NCBI GenBank assembly: GCA_018241325.1
Contig: JAFEEB010000030.1
Span: 1 to 64,000, forward strand
DNA: 64,000 nucleotides
Source of the DNA: Pseudomonadota bacterium
GTDB taxonomy: Bacteria > Pseudomonadota > Gammaproteobacteria > Burkholderiales > Burkholderiaceae_C
Direction of reading: 5' to 3'
Below the pieces are notes generated by a model that worked only from the letters and a program-made list of their open reading frames with translations, was not told where the DNA came from and searched no databases. Shown here piece after piece: positions 18,418 through 29,442 of this stretch (its first letter is position 1; each line of letters starts with the position of its first letter). The position numbers and the translations under genes were made by a program.

Positions 18418-18930
18418 TCAGGAACGATCGAGGATGATGCGCAGCTCGGCCGTGGGCAGGGGAGCGAAGCGCCGCGCCAGCAAGCGGCCGTCTGGCAACT
18501 GGCTCACATCGACGTGCCAGCCCTCGACGGATTCGGGCTCGCCGCGCAACCAGGCGAACAGGGCGCGCACCGGCACCGCGGTGCCGGTGACGGCCGCCGA
18601 CAGGGCATCGACCGAGGGGTACTCACGGCGCTCGCCGTCCTGGCGCAGCAGTGCCTGACCCGGGCGCCATTGCAAGACCGCCAGGATGCTGCCCAGCGGC
18701 GACGTGAGCTGCAGCTCACCGCTTTGCTCACTGCCGGTCAAATCAAACCCGGCGTGAAATTGCTGCGGCGGCTCGCTGGCGATGACCAGGCCCAGGCGGC
18801 CGCTCCAGCTGGACGGGCTTGCGGCCGTCGAGCGATCGCTGCGCGGACTTGTCGCACAGCCCGTCAGGCAGGCCGCAAGCAAGGCCAGAGTGCCGCGGCG
18901 CGCCGTCAGCGCGGTGCGCCTGTCGTTCAT
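18418..18930 (-). CDS. lolB: Outer-membrane lipoprotein insertion factor LolB
   Basis: LolB receives lipoproteins from LolA and inserts them into the outer membrane. It has 170 aa. A signal peptide with a lipobox ends at LTGC, with Cys about 27. The body shows the LolB pattern SWSGRLGLVI near the start, ELQLTSPLGSILAVLQW and the C-terminal WHVDVSQLPDGRLLARRF. The start at 18930 overlaps the upstream TPR gene stop by ATGA, so translation is coupled. It lies directly before ispE, the normal lolB-ispE arrangement. Confidence 0.92.
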   Translation of the reverse strand: MNDRRTALTARRGTLALLAACLTGCATSPRSDRSTAASPSSWSGRLGLVIASEPPQQFHAGFDLTGSEQSGELQLTSPLGSILAVLQWRPGQALLRQDGERREYPSVDALSAAVTGTAVPVRALFAWLRGEPESVEGWHVDVSQLPDGRLLARRFAPLPTAELRIILDRS

Positions 18931-20762
18931 GGCTTGACCCGCAAACGCTCCAGGGTCTTGGTCAGCGTTTCGTTGCTGGGCTCGAGCCGCAAGCCCTCGC
19001 GCCAGATGCTCAGCGCGGCGTCGCGCTCGCCCAGGGCCCACAGCACTTCGCCCAGGTGGGCAGCGATCTCGGGGTCGGGGTGCTTGTCGAACGCGGCCTG
19101 CAAGGTGCGCTGGGCCTGGCCCAGGCGGCCGAGCCGAAATTCGACCCAACCCAGGCTGTCCTGGATGTAGGCGTCGTCGGGCGAGAGTTGCACGGCTTTC
19201 TCGATCAGCGTCCTGGCTTCGGGCAGACGCACGCCGCGATCGGCCATCGAGTAACCCAGGGCGTTGTAGGCCTGCGCCGAGTCCGGCTTGAGTTTGATGA
19301 CGCGGCGCAGCAGGCGCTCCATGTCGTCCAGGCGGCCCGATTTTTCGGCGGTCATGGCGGCGGCGTACAGCAACGCATCATCGTCGGGGCTTTGCTTGAG
19401 GGCGTCGCCGAGCAGCCGCCAGGCCTGGTCGGCGCGCCCGTTGTCGCGCAGCAGCTGGGCTTGCGCCACCAGCTTGAGGCGGGCGTCATCGGCGTCATGC
19501 TCCGGCACGGCGGCAATGGCCTGCACGGCTTCGTCGATGCGTCCTTGCCGTGCCAGCATGTTGGCGCGCTCGACCTGCGCGGCCAGCAACTGCTCGGGCG
19601 CGTCGATGCGATCCAGCCATTGCTGTGCGCCCGCGTCATCGTTGCGTCGCTGGGCAATGCGCGCCAGCGTCAGATAGGCCTGGTTGCGTCCGGCCATGCG
19701 GTCGTCGCCGGCGGCTTGCGCGTTGGGGTTGGCCAGCAAATCGAGGTATCGCTTCAGTGCCGTCTCGGCCGGCGCGTCTTGCCGGTCGTCCGCGTCGAGC
19801 AGGCCTTGCAGCAGCCAGCCGTCCGGGTATTGCGGCCAGCGCTGAACGAGGGTGCCGGCCTGCGCGCGGGCATCGGTGCGGCGCCCGCGATCGAGCAGCG
19901 CCCGCACGTAGCCGACCTGCACTTCGGGCTTGGCGTCGGCGCCGCTCAGATACCGCTTGATCAGCGGTTCGGCCTGGGTCTCGTCGGTGCCGGAAAACAG
20001 TTGCAGTGCCAGCAAGGCGGGCCATTCCGACCCCGCGCCGGCGTTCAACCCCAGGGTGGCTGCAACCAGGGCGCCGGTGCGATCGCCCTGTTGCAGACGC
20101 ATGCGGCCGATGGTGGTCCAGGCGGCGGGGGCCAAATCCGGGTTCTTCAGGGCGTCGGCGAGTGCGTTGTCCACCGCCTGCAGGGCTTCGGCCTTGTTGG
20201 TCACGCGCTGGTACAGCGCGGGCAGGGCCGTGATGAAGTTGATCTTGTCCGGCGCCGGCAACGCCTCCAGCAGCGCCCGCATGGGCGTGGCCGTGTCAGC
20301 GACCCGGCCCAAGGCCAGCAGCACCTGCAGCTCGTAGCGAATGGCTTCCAGCGACCGGGGGTGGGCTTCGCGCCAGGCGCGCACGGTCTCGAGGGCGGCG
20401 GGGCCGGCGCGTGACTGGATGGCCATCTCGGTGGCGCGCTTGTACAGGGATTCGTCGCCCGTGCGGCGCGCGGCATCCAGCAGGTAGGCGGCGCCCTGTT
20501 GCGGATCGTCCATGTCAAAGGAGATTTCGCCGACCAGCAGTTCGTACATCAGGCGCGCCGTCAGCGCGGACTGCGCTGGCGGAGGGGGTTCGGGGCTTGG
20601 CGCCGCCCTGGTGGCGCTTGCGGGCGCCGCGGCCGACGTGGCGGCGACTGCCGGGTCGGCCGTCGATGGCGCCAGCGAGGCGCAGCCGGGCAGGGTGGCC
20701 AGCGCAAGGGTCAGGCAGGCCAGGGTCGTCGCTTGGTGAGGCATCAAATCATAATAATCCAT
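18927..20762 (-). CDS. TPR-repeat lipoprotein
   Basis: A 611-aa protein built of tetratricopeptide repeats, with an N-terminal signal and lipobox ATLPGCAS. It is therefore a lipoprotein facing the periplasm or outer membrane. The best repeats are in the C-terminal third (for example [20 protein letters not shown] and [20 protein letters not shown], each a classic helix pair). An Ala/Pro-rich linker follows the lipobox. The start at 20762 is preceded by AGAGG; ATG 20744 is a second possibility. It is first in the block TPR - lolB - ispE and divergent from mutM (21-bp gap). A role in outer-membrane assembly is likely from context but not shown. Confidence 0.88.
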   Translation of the reverse strand: MDYYDLMPHQATTLACLTLALATLPGCASLAPSTADPAVAATSAAAPASATRAAPSPEPPPPAQSALTARLMYELLVGEISFDMDDPQQGAAYLLDAARRTGDESLYKRATEMAIQSRAGPAALETVRAWREAHPRSLEAIRYELQVLLALGRVADTATPMRALLEALPAPDKINFITALPALYQRVTNKAEALQAVDNALADALKNPDLAPAAWTTIGRMRLQQGDRTGALVAATLGLNAGAGSEWPALLALQLFSGTDETQAEPLIKRYLSGADAKPEVQVGYVRALLDRGRRTDARAQAGTLVQRWPQYPDGWLLQGLLDADDRQDAPAETALKRYLDLLANPNAQAAGDDRMAGRNQAYLTLARIAQRRNDDAGAQQWLDRIDAPEQLLAAQVERANMLARQGRIDEAVQAIAAVPEHDADDARLKLVAQAQLLRDNGRADQAWRLLGDALKQSPDDDALLYAAAMTAEKSGRLDDMERLLRRVIKLKPDSAQAYNALGYSMADRGVRLPEARTLIEKAVQLSPDDAYIQDSLGWVEFRLGRLGQAQRTLQAAFDKHPDPEIAAHLGEVLWALGERDAALSIWREGLRLEPSNETLTKTLERLRVKP

Positions 20763-20783
20763 GCCCACCTCTTTACACACGCG

Positions 20784-21599
20784 ATGCCTGAGTTGCCCGA
20801 AGTCGAAGTAACGCGGCGCAGTTTTGCCGAACGCATTCGTGGCGCGCGCGTCCAGTCGGTGCGGATGGGCAAGCCCTTGCGCTGGCCCTTGGGCGTGCCG
20901 CCTCAGGCCTTGGTGGGACGCGTCATTCAGGCGGTGCGCCGGCGCGGCAAATATTTGCTCGTGGATCTGGACGAAGGCGTCCTGCTGCTGCACCTGGGCA
21001 TGTCGGGGCGTCTGCTGTTCGTGCCCAGCGCGCCGCCCGTAGGCCCGCACGACCACTTTGATTTGACCACCGATCGTGGGGTGTTGCGCCTGCACGATCC
21101 GCGCCGCTTTGGTGCAGTCGTCTGGGCGCGCGGCGAAGGGGCCGAGCCGGCGCGCAAGCTCTTGGCGGGTCTGGGAGCCGAGCCCTTGGACGAGGGCTTC
21201 GATGCAGCGGCTTTTCATGCGGCGCTGAAAAAGCGCCACGCTCCGATCAAGCAAGTGCTGTTGGCGGGCGACGTGGTGGTGGGGGTGGGCAACATCTACG
21301 CGTCGGAGGCCTTGTTCATGGCGCGCATTCGGCCGACCGTGCGGGCCGACCGACTCTCGCGCGAACGCGCCGACCGGCTGCACGCGGCCGTGCGCGCCGT
21401 GCTGGCACGCGCGGTCGAGCGCGGCGGGACCACCCTGCGCGACTTTGCCAACGCCATGGGCGAGACGGGCCACTTTCAGCTGGACGTCGCGGTTTACGGC
21501 CGTGCCGGGCAAGCCTGTGTCGTGTGCGCAACGCCGATCCGGCTGTTGCGCCAGGGGCAGCGCTCGACGTTTTTCTGTCCGGTGTGCCAGCGTTCATGA
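20784..21599 (+). CDS. mutM: Formamidopyrimidine-DNA glycosylase
   Basis: A base-excision repair enzyme that removes 8-oxoguanine and formamidopyrimidines and nicks the strand. It has 271 aa. The N-terminal catalytic Pro2-Glu3 is present in [11 protein letters not shown]. The helix-two-turn-helix region has [12 protein letters not shown], and the C-terminal zinc finger has two CxxC pairs (CVVC and CPVC). It is 55 bp upstream of the dynamin-like gene and mutY on the same strand, so two oxidative-damage repair glycosylases flank the GTPase. Confidence 0.97.
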   Translation: MPELPEVEVTRRSFAERIRGARVQSVRMGKPLRWPLGVPPQALVGRVIQAVRRRGKYLLVDLDEGVLLLHLGMSGRLLFVPSAPPVGPHDHFDLTTDRGVLRLHDPRRFGAVVWARGEGAEPARKLLAGLGAEPLDEGFDAAAFHAALKKRHAPIKQVLLAGDVVVGVGNIYASEALFMARIRPTVRADRLSRERADRLHAAVRAVLARAVERGGTTLRDFANAMGETGHFQLDVAVYGRAGQACVVCATPIRLLRQGQRSTFFCPVCQRS

Positions 21600-21654
21600 A
21601 ATGGTGCGGGTGGTAATGGGCAAGCGCCGCCGGTGACGATAAGATGCGCCGATC

Positions 21655-23631
21655 ATGCAAGCAACCCCGGTGGTGACAGGATTTCACGAGCAGTTCGATC
21701 AGCACGGCGCCTGGCGGCGCGAGGCGGCGCTGCGCCTGAAGCTGCTGGGCGACTGGCTCGATGAACAGCAGCTGCTCGATGGCGGCGCGCTTGAAGGCCT
21801 GCAGCAGCTGATCGGGCAGTTGCGTGCCGACAAGATCATGGTGGCCTTCGTGGCCGAGTTCTCGCGCGGCAAGTCGGAGCTGATCAACGCGGTGTTCTTT
21901 GCCGGCTACGGTCGGCGGATCATGCCGGCCAGCGCCGGGCGCACCACCATGTGCCCGACCGAGCTGGGCTGGGATGCCGGGGTGTCACCTTGCCTGCGCC
22001 TGTTGCCGATCGAGTCGCGGCTGGAGCCGCAGGCGCTGATGGAGTGGCGCATGGCGCCCGAGCGCTGGACCCGGGTGGATCTGGACGTGAACGATGCGGC
22101 GCAGCTGGCCGGCGCGATGGAGAAAGTCTCCGAGGTCAATCACGTGAGCGTCGAGCAGGCGCGTGCCCTGGGTTTTTGGCACGACGACCGCCCGCAGGAC
22201 AACCCGCCCGTCGACGCACACGGCCGGGTGGAGGTGCCGCGCTGGCGCCACGCGCTGATCAACATGGCGCACCCCCTGCTCAAGCAGGGTCTGGTGGTGC
22301 TCGACACGCCGGGGCTGAACGCCATCGGCGCCGAGCCGGAGCTGACGGTGAACCTGATCGCGCAGGCCCAGGCCGTGGTCTTCGTGCTGGGCGCCGACAC
22401 GGGCGTGACGCGCTCGGACCTGTCGATCTGGCAGGAGCACCTGGCGCCGGCGCGCAGCGGCATCGGCACGCAGCTGGTGGTGCTCAACAAGATCGACACC
22501 TTGTGGGACGAGCTGCGCACGCCCGCGCAGGTGCAGGCCGAAATCGCCCGGCAGTGCGAGCAGACCGCGCGCACGCTGGAGCTGGACACCGATCGCGTGG
22601 TGGCGCTGTCGGCGCAAAAGGGCCTGCTGGCCAAGGTGCGTGGTGATGCGGCCTTGTTGCAGGGCAGTCGCCTGCCGCGCTTCGAGACCCTGCTGGGCCA
22701 GCTGGTTCTGGGAACCCGCCAGCACACGCTGGAGCAGGCCGTCGCTCGCGGGACGCAGCGGCTGCAAGCCGACGCCCAGCGCGCCCTCGGCGTGCAGCGG
22801 CGCGAATGGGCCGAGCAGATGCAGGAGCTCAAGGGCTTGCGCGGCAAGAACCACGCGGTGGTCAGCCACATGCGCCGGCGCGTCGAGCAGGAAAAGCTGG
22901 CGTTCGATCGCAGCGCGGCCGGCGTGCTGGCCGTGCGCTCGGTGCACGTCAAGCTGCTGCGCGAGGTGTTCGCGCTGCTCTCCAGCGCCTCGATCAAGAA
23001 GGAGCTGGCGACGCTGGCCGTGTCGCTGCGCGAGCCGGGCCTGAAGCTGGGTGTGCGCAAGGTGTATGCCGACGGATTCGACCGGCTTCGGGCGGTGGTG
23101 CGCCGCGTGGTCGAGCTGGTGGCCGAGATCGACACCATGCTGGGCGGGGCTTTTCGCCAGCTCAACACCGAGCATGGCTTTGGCTTGCAGGTGCCGACCG
23201 CACCTGAGTTGCAGCGGCTGGAGAGCGACCTGGCCGCCGTCGAACGCAGCCATGTGCAGTATCTGGGCATGAGCAACCTGATCCAGCTCACGCGCGCCGG
23301 CTTCACCGACAAGCTGATCCGCTCGCTGCACTCGCGCGTGCGAGCGATCTTCGAGACGGCGGTGGGCGAGATCGAGCTGTGGAACAAGGCCGCGTCCGGC
23401 CAGCTCGACGTCGAGCTGCGCGAGCGGCGTCGGGCCTTCACCCGCCGCATCGAGGCGATCCAGCGCATTCAGGACGCCGCCGGTGGCCTGGACGAGCGCT
23501 TGCGCGAGCTCGATCAGCACCTGGACGCTCTGCACGCCACCGAGCGTGAGCTGCAAGGGCGGGTGCGCGCCTTGCGCGAGTCGATCGCCGCGCAGGCCCT
23601 GGCGCCGCTGCCCGAAGCTGCGCTGGCGTGA
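21655..23631 (+). CDS. Dynamin-like GTPase
   Basis: A 658-aa GTPase of the bacterial dynamin-like group. The G1 loop AEFSRGKS is at residues 67-74, followed by INAVFF and the G2-region threonines in AGRTTMCP. G3 is DTPG at about 217-220 and G4 is NKID near 279-282. The C-terminal half is mostly alpha-helical with charged coiled-coil stretches (about 380-480 and 570-650). No membrane segment is seen, so membrane contact would be peripheral. The last base triplet overlaps the GTG start of mutY, so these two genes are translationally coupled. The function is unknown; membrane remodelling is known for relatives, and a link to DNA repair is only suggested by position. Confidence 0.85.
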   Translation: MQATPVVTGFHEQFDQHGAWRREAALRLKLLGDWLDEQQLLDGGALEGLQQLIGQLRADKIMVAFVAEFSRGKSELINAVFFAGYGRRIMPASAGRTTMCPTELGWDAGVSPCLRLLPIESRLEPQALMEWRMAPERWTRVDLDVNDAAQLAGAMEKVSEVNHVSVEQARALGFWHDDRPQDNPPVDAHGRVEVPRWRHALINMAHPLLKQGLVVLDTPGLNAIGAEPELTVNLIAQAQAVVFVLGADTGVTRSDLSIWQEHLAPARSGIGTQLVVLNKIDTLWDELRTPAQVQAEIARQCEQTARTLELDTDRVVALSAQKGLLAKVRGDAALLQGSRLPRFETLLGQLVLGTRQHTLEQAVARGTQRLQADAQRALGVQRREWAEQMQELKGLRGKNHAVVSHMRRRVEQEKLAFDRSAAGVLAVRSVHVKLLREVFALLSSASIKKELATLAVSLREPGLKLGVRKVYADGFDRLRAVVRRVVELVAEIDTMLGGAFRQLNTEHGFGLQVPTAPELQRLESDLAAVERSHVQYLGMSNLIQLTRAGFTDKLIRSLHSRVRAIFETAVGEIELWNKAASGQLDVELRERRRAFTRRIEAIQRIQDAAGGLDERLRELDQHLDALHATERELQGRVRALRESIAAQALAPLPEAALA

Positions 23632-24692
23632 ATGGCGAGCAGGGCGCGCTGGCCGAGCGCGTGATCGCCTGGCAGCGCCGGCACGGGCGCCACGACCTGC
23701 CCTGGCAGGGCACCCGCGACCCCTACCGGGTGTGGCTTTCCGAAATCATGTTGCAGCAGACGCAGGTCGCGACCGTGCTGGCGTACTACCCGCGCTTCCT
23801 GCAACGCTTTGGCGATGTCGCCGCTTTGGCGCACGCCGGCGAAGACGAGGTACTGGCCTTATGGAGCGGTTTGGGCTACTACAGCCGCGCGCGCCTGTTG
23901 CACCGCTGTGCGCGGCAGGTGGTGGCCGACTTTGGCGGACAGTTTCCGGCACGGGCTGCCGTGCTGGCCACCTTGCCCGGCATTGGCCGCTCCACGGCCG
24001 CGGCGATTGCCGCGTTCTGTTTCGGCGAGCGCGCGGCCATCCTGGACGGCAACGTCAAGCGCGTGCTGGCGCGCGTGTTTGCCATCACCGACGACCTCGG
24101 CCAGGCGGCGTCGATGCGTGCACTGTGGCAACGCGCCGAAGACCTGCTGCCACGCAGCCGCTTGCGCAGCACCATGCCTGCCTATACCCAGGGTTTGATG
24201 GACCTGGGTGCCACGGTGTGCCTGCCGCGCCGCCCGGCCTGCGAGCGCTGTCCCTTGGCCGATATGTGTCTGGCGACCGCCCGTGGCGAGCCCGAGCGCT
24301 GGCCGCGCAAGCGGCCCCGTCCGGCGCGGCGCGAGCTGGACCTGTGGCTGGTGCACACCGTCGACGCGCGCGGAAGCGTGTGGCTCACGCGCCGTCCGCC
24401 GCGCGGCATCTGGGCAGGCTTGCATTGCCTGCCCGCGTTCGAGTCGTCTGCGGAGGCGCTCGACTGGCTGCCGTCCGAGGCGCGCGCGAGCGTGCTGGCG
24501 CACCCGCCGTTCACCCACGTGCTGACCCATCGGGATTTGCACCTGCATGTGGTCACGGCCCATTGGCGCGGTGGCGCGTGGCTGCACGAGCATGGCGCGT
24601 GGGTGGCGCCCGGGCAATGGCCCGGAGTCGGGTTGCCTGCGCCGGTGCGCCGCTTTCTGCTCAGTGCGAGTCCAGCTCGCGGTGGCGCTTGA
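23628..24692 (+). CDS. mutY: A/G-specific adenine glycosylase
   Basis: It removes adenine mispaired with 8-oxoguanine. It has 354 aa. Catalytic Glu39 lies in [11 protein letters not shown], the helix-hairpin-helix is [12 protein letters not shown] (116-127), and Asp140 is in [10 protein letters not shown]. The iron-sulfur cluster cysteines are in [18 protein letters not shown]. The C-terminal third is the NUDIX-like domain that reads 8-oxoguanine. The GTG start overlaps the previous stop (GTGA). The 3' end overlaps the convergent rapZ gene by 32 bp. Confidence 0.96.
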   Translation: MNGEQGALAERVIAWQRRHGRHDLPWQGTRDPYRVWLSEIMLQQTQVATVLAYYPRFLQRFGDVAALAHAGEDEVLALWSGLGYYSRARLLHRCARQVVADFGGQFPARAAVLATLPGIGRSTAAAIAAFCFGERAAILDGNVKRVLARVFAITDDLGQAASMRALWQRAEDLLPRSRLRSTMPAYTQGLMDLGATVCLPRRPACERCPLADMCLATARGEPERWPRKRPRPARRELDLWLVHTVDARGSVWLTRRPPRGIWAGLHCLPAFESSAEALDWLPSEARASVLAHPPFTHVLTHRDLHLHVVTAHWRGGAWLHEHGAWVAPGQWPGVGLPAPVRRFLLSASPARGGA

Positions 24693-25545
24693 GTGCCGTC
24701 CATTCGCCGCTGAACTGCGCCGCCAGACGCTCGACGAGGTAGACCGAACGGTGCTGGCCACCGGTGCAGCCGATCGCCACGGTGACGTAGCTGCGGTGGT
24801 CGCGCGCCAGGGCGGGCAGCCAAGTGCGCAGGAAGTCGGCAATCTGCCCCAGCATGCGGGCCACGTCGGCGTGCTGCTCGAGATAGGCGATGACCGGGGC
24901 GTCGCGGCCTGTGAGCGCTCGCAGTTCGGGCTCGTAGTACGGGTTGGGCAGCATGCGCACGTCGAACACGTAGTCCGCATCCAGCGTGATGCCGCGCTTG
25001 AAGGCAAAGGACTCGAAGACCAGCGTGAGGTGCGAACTGGGCGCGGCAATCAGCGTCTTGACGTAGTCCAGCAGCTGCGCAGGTCGCAGTTGGCTGGTGT
25101 CGATCACGTGCGAGCGCTCGCGCAGGTCGGCCAGCAGCTCGCGCTCGCGCGCGATGGCCTGGATCAGACCCGTCAGGGCCTGGGCGTCATCGGGAAGGGA
25201 CAGCGGATGGCGCCTGCGCGTTTCGGAAAACCGCCGCACCAGGGTCTGGTCGCTGGACTCCAGAAAGATCAGGCGCAGATCGATCCCGTCGTCGCGCAAG
25301 CCATGCAGCAGCAAGGGCAATTGCGGCAGGACGCGGCTGCTGCGCACGTCGATCGCGATGGCCAGCTTGCGCGTGTGCAGGCGGTCCCTGAGCGACACGA
25401 AGGGCTTGAGCAGCTCCGGCGGCAGGTTGTCCACGCAGTAGTAGCCGGCATCTTCCAGGGCGTTCAGGGCCACCGACTTGCCCGAGCCCGACATGCCGGT
25501 GATGACGACCAGCTCGGTGTCGGTGGGGCGATCTGGCGCGGTCAC
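24661..25545 (-). CDS. rapZ: RNase adapter protein / nucleotide-binding protein RapZ
   Basis: A RapZ/YvcJ-family P-loop protein of 294 aa. In E. coli it directs RNase E to the small RNA GlmZ; outside Enterobacteria its partner is less clear. Walker A is GMSGSGKS at residues 17-24. Other family segments are DNLPPELL, the DVRMLPNP stretch and the C-terminal CTGGQHRSV, a phosphate-binding loop. It overlaps the recN stop/start by ATGA on the minus strand and converges on mutY. Confidence 0.95.
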   Translation of the reverse strand: MTAPDRPTDTELVVITGMSGSGKSVALNALEDAGYYCVDNLPPELLKPFVSLRDRLHTRKLAIAIDVRSSRVLPQLPLLLHGLRDDGIDLRLIFLESSDQTLVRRFSETRRRHPLSLPDDAQALTGLIQAIARERELLADLRERSHVIDTSQLRPAQLLDYVKTLIAAPSSHLTLVFESFAFKRGITLDADYVFDVRMLPNPYYEPELRALTGRDAPVIAYLEQHADVARMLGQIADFLRTWLPALARDHRSYVTVAIGCTGGQHRSVYLVERLAAQFSGEWTALKRHRELDSH

Positions 25546-27254
25546 TGAGTTGCCCTGCGTGCAGCGTGCTTGAGGGGGGGTGCAACGGCCGCAGCGGGGG
25601 CGGCCAGCAGCTCGCGCGCGTGCTGCAGCGTCGTGGCCGAGATGCGCTCGCCGCCCAGCATGCGCGCGACTTCCTCAATGCGTCCGTCGCCGTGGATGGC
25701 GGTCACGGTGCTTTGGATGGTGCCTGCGCTGGCCGCTTGCTTGGCCACGTGCAGATGGTGGTCGGCGCAGGCGGCCACCTGGGGGAGGTGGGTCACGCAC
25801 AGCACCTGGCGATCCTGGCCCAGGCGCTGCAACAGCCGCCCGACGGTGGATGCCACGGCTCCGCCGACGCCGGCGTCCACCTCGTCGAACACCAGCGTGG
25901 CGGCCGGGCCGAGCGTGCTGGTGGTGACCGCGATGGCCAGTGCCAGGCGTGACAATTCGCCGCCGGATGCTATTCGATCGATAGCGCGTGGCGTGGAGCC
26001 GGCATGCGCGGCCACCAGAAAGTGCGTGTTTTCCAGGCCGTGCGCGGCCGGCTCGGGCAGGTGCTCGAGCTGCACCGCAAACACGCCGCCGGCCATGCCC
26101 AGCGCCTGCATGGCGGTGGTCACGGCGTCGGACAGGCGCGGGGCGGCGTCGGCACGCTGGCGCGACACCTCGGCGGCGATGTGCTGGTAGCGGGCGCGTG
26201 TCTGGTCGAGCGTGCGCTGCAGTTGCGCCAGATCGGCGGCGCCTTCCAGGCGCTGCAACTCGGTGCGCCAACCGGCCAACAAGGCGGGCAGCTCGGCCGG
26301 CAGGCGCCGGTGCCGGCGCGCCAGGGTGTGCCACTGGCCGATGCGCGCATCCAGCGCGGCGAACTGCTGCGGGTCGATGTCCGTGTGGCGCTGGTAGGCG
26401 TGCAGGCTGCGCACCACGTCGCGCAGCAGCGCATCGCTGCCTTGCAGGGATTCGAGCAGCGCGGCGAACTCGGGCTCGATCGCGCTTTGCGCCTGCAAGG
26501 TGTCCTGCGCTCGGGCCAGTGCCGACAGGGCACCGGGGCTGCCGTCCTCGCTGTCTTCCAGCGCCCGCGCTGCGCCTTGCGCGGCCTCGATCAGGGCCTG
26601 TGCATGGGACAGCCGCGTGTGCTGCTGGTTCAGCGTGTCCCACTCGCCGTCTTGGGGGGCCAGCTTGTCGAGCTCGGTGATTTGCCACAGCAGCCGCTCG
26701 CGCTCTTGCGCGAGGCTGTCCTGGGCGGCGCGTGCGGCGTTCAAGGTGGCCTGCGCGTGCTGCCAGTGCTGCCACGCGGTGAGCAGGGGAGCGGCGTCCA
26801 CGCCGGCGTAGGCGTCGAGCAGGGCGCGCACGGCGGCCGGGCGCGTCAGGCTTTGCCAGGCATGCTGGCCGTGAATGTCCACCAGGCCATCGCCCAGTTC
26901 GCGCAACTGGGCCACGGTGGCGCTGGAGCCATTGATCCAGGCGCGGCTGCGCCCGGCGGCGTCGATGGTGCGGCGCAGCAGCAGCACGCCGGCCTCGGGA
27001 CTGAAGCCGTTGGCCTCGAGCCAGGGGATGACGGCCGCTGGCGCATCGAACTCGGCGGCGATTTCGCAGCGCGACTGCCCTTCACGCACCCACAGGGCGT
27101 CGCCGCGCCCGCCCAGGGCCAGTTGCAGCGCGTCGATCAGGATGGATTTGCCGGCGCCGGTCTCGCCCGTCAGCACCGTGAAGCCGGCCTCGAAAGCCAA
27201 CTCCAGCTGGGCCACGATGACGAAGTCGCGCAGGCTGAGGTGACGCAAGGACAT
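25542..27254 (-). CDS. recN: DNA repair protein RecN
   Basis: An SMC-like ATPase for double-strand break repair, 570 aa. The N-terminal half has Walker A GETGAGKS and [13 protein letters not shown]. The middle is a long coiled coil (about 160-360). The C-terminal half has the signature [13 protein letters not shown] and Walker [12 protein letters not shown]. The start at 27254 ([11 protein letters not shown]) is normal for the family; the frame stays open upstream without homology. A near-palindrome in the DNA at 25966-25984 encodes the conserved [10 protein letters not shown] region, so it is best seen as coding sequence. Confidence 0.96.
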   Translation of the reverse strand: MSLRHLSLRDFVIVAQLELAFEAGFTVLTGETGAGKSILIDALQLALGGRGDALWVREGQSRCEIAAEFDAPAAVIPWLEANGFSPEAGVLLLRRTIDAAGRSRAWINGSSATVAQLRELGDGLVDIHGQHAWQSLTRPAAVRALLDAYAGVDAAPLLTAWQHWQHAQATLNAARAAQDSLAQERERLLWQITELDKLAPQDGEWDTLNQQHTRLSHAQALIEAAQGAARALEDSEDGSPGALSALARAQDTLQAQSAIEPEFAALLESLQGSDALLRDVVRSLHAYQRHTDIDPQQFAALDARIGQWHTLARRHRRLPAELPALLAGWRTELQRLEGAADLAQLQRTLDQTRARYQHIAAEVSRQRADAAPRLSDAVTTAMQALGMAGGVFAVQLEHLPEPAAHGLENTHFLVAAHAGSTPRAIDRIASGGELSRLALAIAVTTSTLGPAATLVFDEVDAGVGGAVASTVGRLLQRLGQDRQVLCVTHLPQVAACADHHLHVAKQAASAGTIQSTVTAIHGDGRIEEVARMLGGERISATTLQHARELLAAPAAAVAPPLKHAARRATQ

Positions 27255-27338
27255 GCGAGTCAGTGATCCAAGGCGCTGCGCGCCACCCGCTGGGCATGAA
27301 ACCCGAAGAGCCGCAAGGCTGTGTAGCAGCCCCAGCCC

Positions 27339-27440
27339 GCGATCGCCGTGGCCGGGGTGGCCCCGGCCACTGGCGATGCCACCGTCAGGCGGTGGGCGAA
27401 ACATCGCGCAGCGGGTGAAGGCTGGGGGTGTGTCATTTCA
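27339..27440 (-). repeat. Interspersed repeat, family B (copy 2)
   Basis: A 102-bp copy similar to 12841-12943 along its length, in the same orientation. It lies in the gap between nadK and recN. Its first bases on the minus strand (TGAAATGACACACC) form the stop codon of nadK, just as the other copy forms the stop of the dppC-type gene. Confidence 0.8.
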
Positions 27441-28334
27441 AGTGCTTCCCTTGTTCCAGTGCAGCTTTTCGCGCAGCGTGTCGAAATAGCTCCAGCCCTT
27501 GGGGTGCAGGAAGCGCGCGCGGTGCTCGGAGCGGCGCACGATGATGCGGTCGCCCCGGTGCAGCGAGGTGAGCGACTGCATGTCGAAGCTGGCGCTGGCG
27601 TCGCGCCCGGCGACGATCTCGATGGCGATCTCGCCCGGGTCGGCCAGCACGATGGGGCGGTTGGACAGCGCGTGCGGCGAGATCGGCACCAGGGCCCAGC
27701 CGGGCAGCAGCGGGTGCAGCAGCGGCCCGCCGGCCGACAGCGAATACGCCGTGGAGCCGGTGGGCGTGGCCACGATGATGCCGTCGGCGCGGTAGTTCGC
27801 GACGAAGTGGCCATCGACCTCGACGCTGAGTTCCACCATGCCCGAGGCCGCGCCGCGATTGACCACCACGTCGTTCATGGCCAGCGCATCGAACACGCAG
27901 ACCCCTTCGCGCTTGACCCAGCCGTGCATCAGGGTGCGGTGGTCTTCCTCGAACGCGCCAGCCAGAATGCCCGGCAGCACCTTGCGGAACTCGCCCAGGG
28001 GGATGTCGGTGATGAAGCCCAGGCGGCCCTGGTTGATGCCGATCAGCGGTGTGCCATAAGGGGCCAGTTGCCGGCTCACCCCCAGCATGGTGCCGTCGCC
28101 GCCCACCACCACGCACACGTCGCAGTCGGCGCCGATGCCGGCGATGTCGAGCACCGGAAAGTGCGTGAGGCCGGTGCTGGCGGCGGTGTGCGACTCCAGA
28201 TGAACCTGGCAGCCCTGCTGCTGCATGAACGCGCCGATTTTCTCCATCAGCTCGCGCGTGGCCGCCACCGCCGAATCGGTGGGCGACTCGTGATATTTGC
28301 CCACCAGGGCGACGCGTGCGAACTGAAGGTTCAT
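27438..28334 (-). CDS. nadK: NAD kinase
   Basis: It phosphorylates NAD to NADP. It has 298 aa. The catalytic GGDGTMLG loop and the NAD-site segment [14 protein letters not shown] are present, with the dinucleotide-binding NDVVVNRG upstream of them. The ATG at 28334 is preferred over a TTG two codons earlier. It is divergent from hrcA with a 59-bp gap and upstream of recN on the same strand. The stop codon and everything after it belong to a family B repeat. Confidence 0.96.
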   Translation of the reverse strand: MNLQFARVALVGKYHESPTDSAVAATRELMEKIGAFMQQQGCQVHLESHTAASTGLTHFPVLDIAGIGADCDVCVVVGGDGTMLGVSRQLAPYGTPLIGINQGRLGFITDIPLGEFRKVLPGILAGAFEEDHRTLMHGWVKREGVCVFDALAMNDVVVNRGAASGMVELSVEVDGHFVANYRADGIIVATPTGSTAYSLSAGGPLLHPLLPGWALVPISPHALSNRPIVLADPGEIAIEIVAGRDASASFDMQSLTSLHRGDRIIVRRSEHRARFLHPKGWSYFDTLREKLHWNKGST

Positions 28335-28393
28335 GGGCAAATTACATCATAATGAATCGCGACTTCCGCACCATGCACGAGTGAATTGAACTG

Positions 28394-29428
28394 GTGAAAT
28401 CCCCCGGCACCCTGCTCGATGACCGCTCCCGGCGATTGCTCAAGACCTTGGTCGAGCGCTATATCGCGGACGGGCAGCCGGTGGGCTCGCGCACGCTCTC
28501 GCGCGCGTCGGGGCTGGAGCTCTCGCCCGCCACCATCCGCAACGTGATGTCCGACCTGGAGGAGCTGGGCCTGATCGCCTCACCCCACACCTCCGCCGGG
28601 CGGGTGCCCACGGCACGCGGCTATCGCCTGTTCGTGGACACTATGCTCACCGCGCAACGCACGCAATTGCTGGCGCCCGAGCTGCCGGCCGAGCAGCCGC
28701 AAAAAGTCATTGCCAGTGCCGCGCAACTGCTGTCCAACCTGTCGCAGTTCGTGGGCGTGGTGGTGGCGCCGCGGCGCACCTCGGTGTTCCATCACGTCGA
28801 ATTCATGCGCCTGTCCGAGCGGCGCCTGCTGCTCATCATGGTGGCGCCCGACGGCGACGTGCAAAACCGCGTGCTGTTCACCGAGCACGACTATTCGTCC
28901 TCCGAGTTGACCCAGGCCTCCAACTACCTCAACGCGCAGTTTTCCGGCATGGCCTTCGAGCAGGTGCGCGCGCGCCTGGCGCAAGAGGTGGATCGATTGC
29001 GCGGCGAAGTGGCCACGCTGATGCAGGCCGCCGTGCAAGCCGGCTCCGACGCCGCGCACCAGGCGCAGGGCGACGTGGTGATTTCGGGCGAGCGCAACCT
29101 GCTGGCCGTGAGCGATTTCTCCAGCGACATGAACCAGCTGCGCCGCGCGTTCGACCTGTTTGAGCAAAAGGCCCAGCTGATGCGCCTGCTGGACGTGTCC
29201 ATGCAGGCCGACGGGGTGCGCATCTTCATCGGCGGCGAAAGCCAGGCCGTGCCGGTGGAAGAGCTGTCGGTCGTCAGCGCGCCCTACGAGGTGGACGGGC
29301 AGGTGGTCGGTACGCTGGGTGTCATCGGGCCCACGCGCATGCCCTATGACCGCATGATCCAGATCGTGGACATCACGTCGCGGCTGGTGAGCAATGCGCT
29401 GAGTCAGGGCCGGCCACCCAGCCCCTAG
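28394..29428 (+). CDS. hrcA: Heat-inducible transcription repressor HrcA
   Basis: A repressor that binds CIRCE operators in front of groESL/dnaK-type genes. It has 344 aa. The N-terminal winged helix covers [19 protein letters not shown]... and [17 protein letters not shown] (about 10-75), followed by the HrcA segment [18 protein letters not shown] and a C-terminal GAF-like domain. The start is a GTG at 28394. No CIRCE element was found in this window, so its targets lie elsewhere. It is followed by two tRNA genes. Confidence 0.96.
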   Translation: MKSPGTLLDDRSRRLLKTLVERYIADGQPVGSRTLSRASGLELSPATIRNVMSDLEELGLIASPHTSAGRVPTARGYRLFVDTMLTAQRTQLLAPELPAEQPQKVIASAAQLLSNLSQFVGVVVAPRRTSVFHHVEFMRLSERRLLLIMVAPDGDVQNRVLFTEHDYSSSELTQASNYLNAQFSGMAFEQVRARLAQEVDRLRGEVATLMQAAVQAGSDAAHQAQGDVVISGERNLLAVSDFSSDMNQLRRAFDLFEQKAQLMRLLDVSMQADGVRIFIGGESQAVPVEELSVVSAPYEVDGQVVGTLGVIGPTRMPYDRMIQIVDITSRLVSNALSQGRPPSP

Positions 29429-29442
29429 AATCGACGCCTCTT

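Noticed and set aside
25960..25990. Possible family A repeat in recN
   Set aside because: The palindromic DNA encodes the conserved [11 protein letters not shown] region of RecN, so it is explained by protein conservation.
28335..28393. CIRCE operator near hrcA
   Set aside because: The TTAGCACTC-type inverted repeat is not present in the gap before hrcA.
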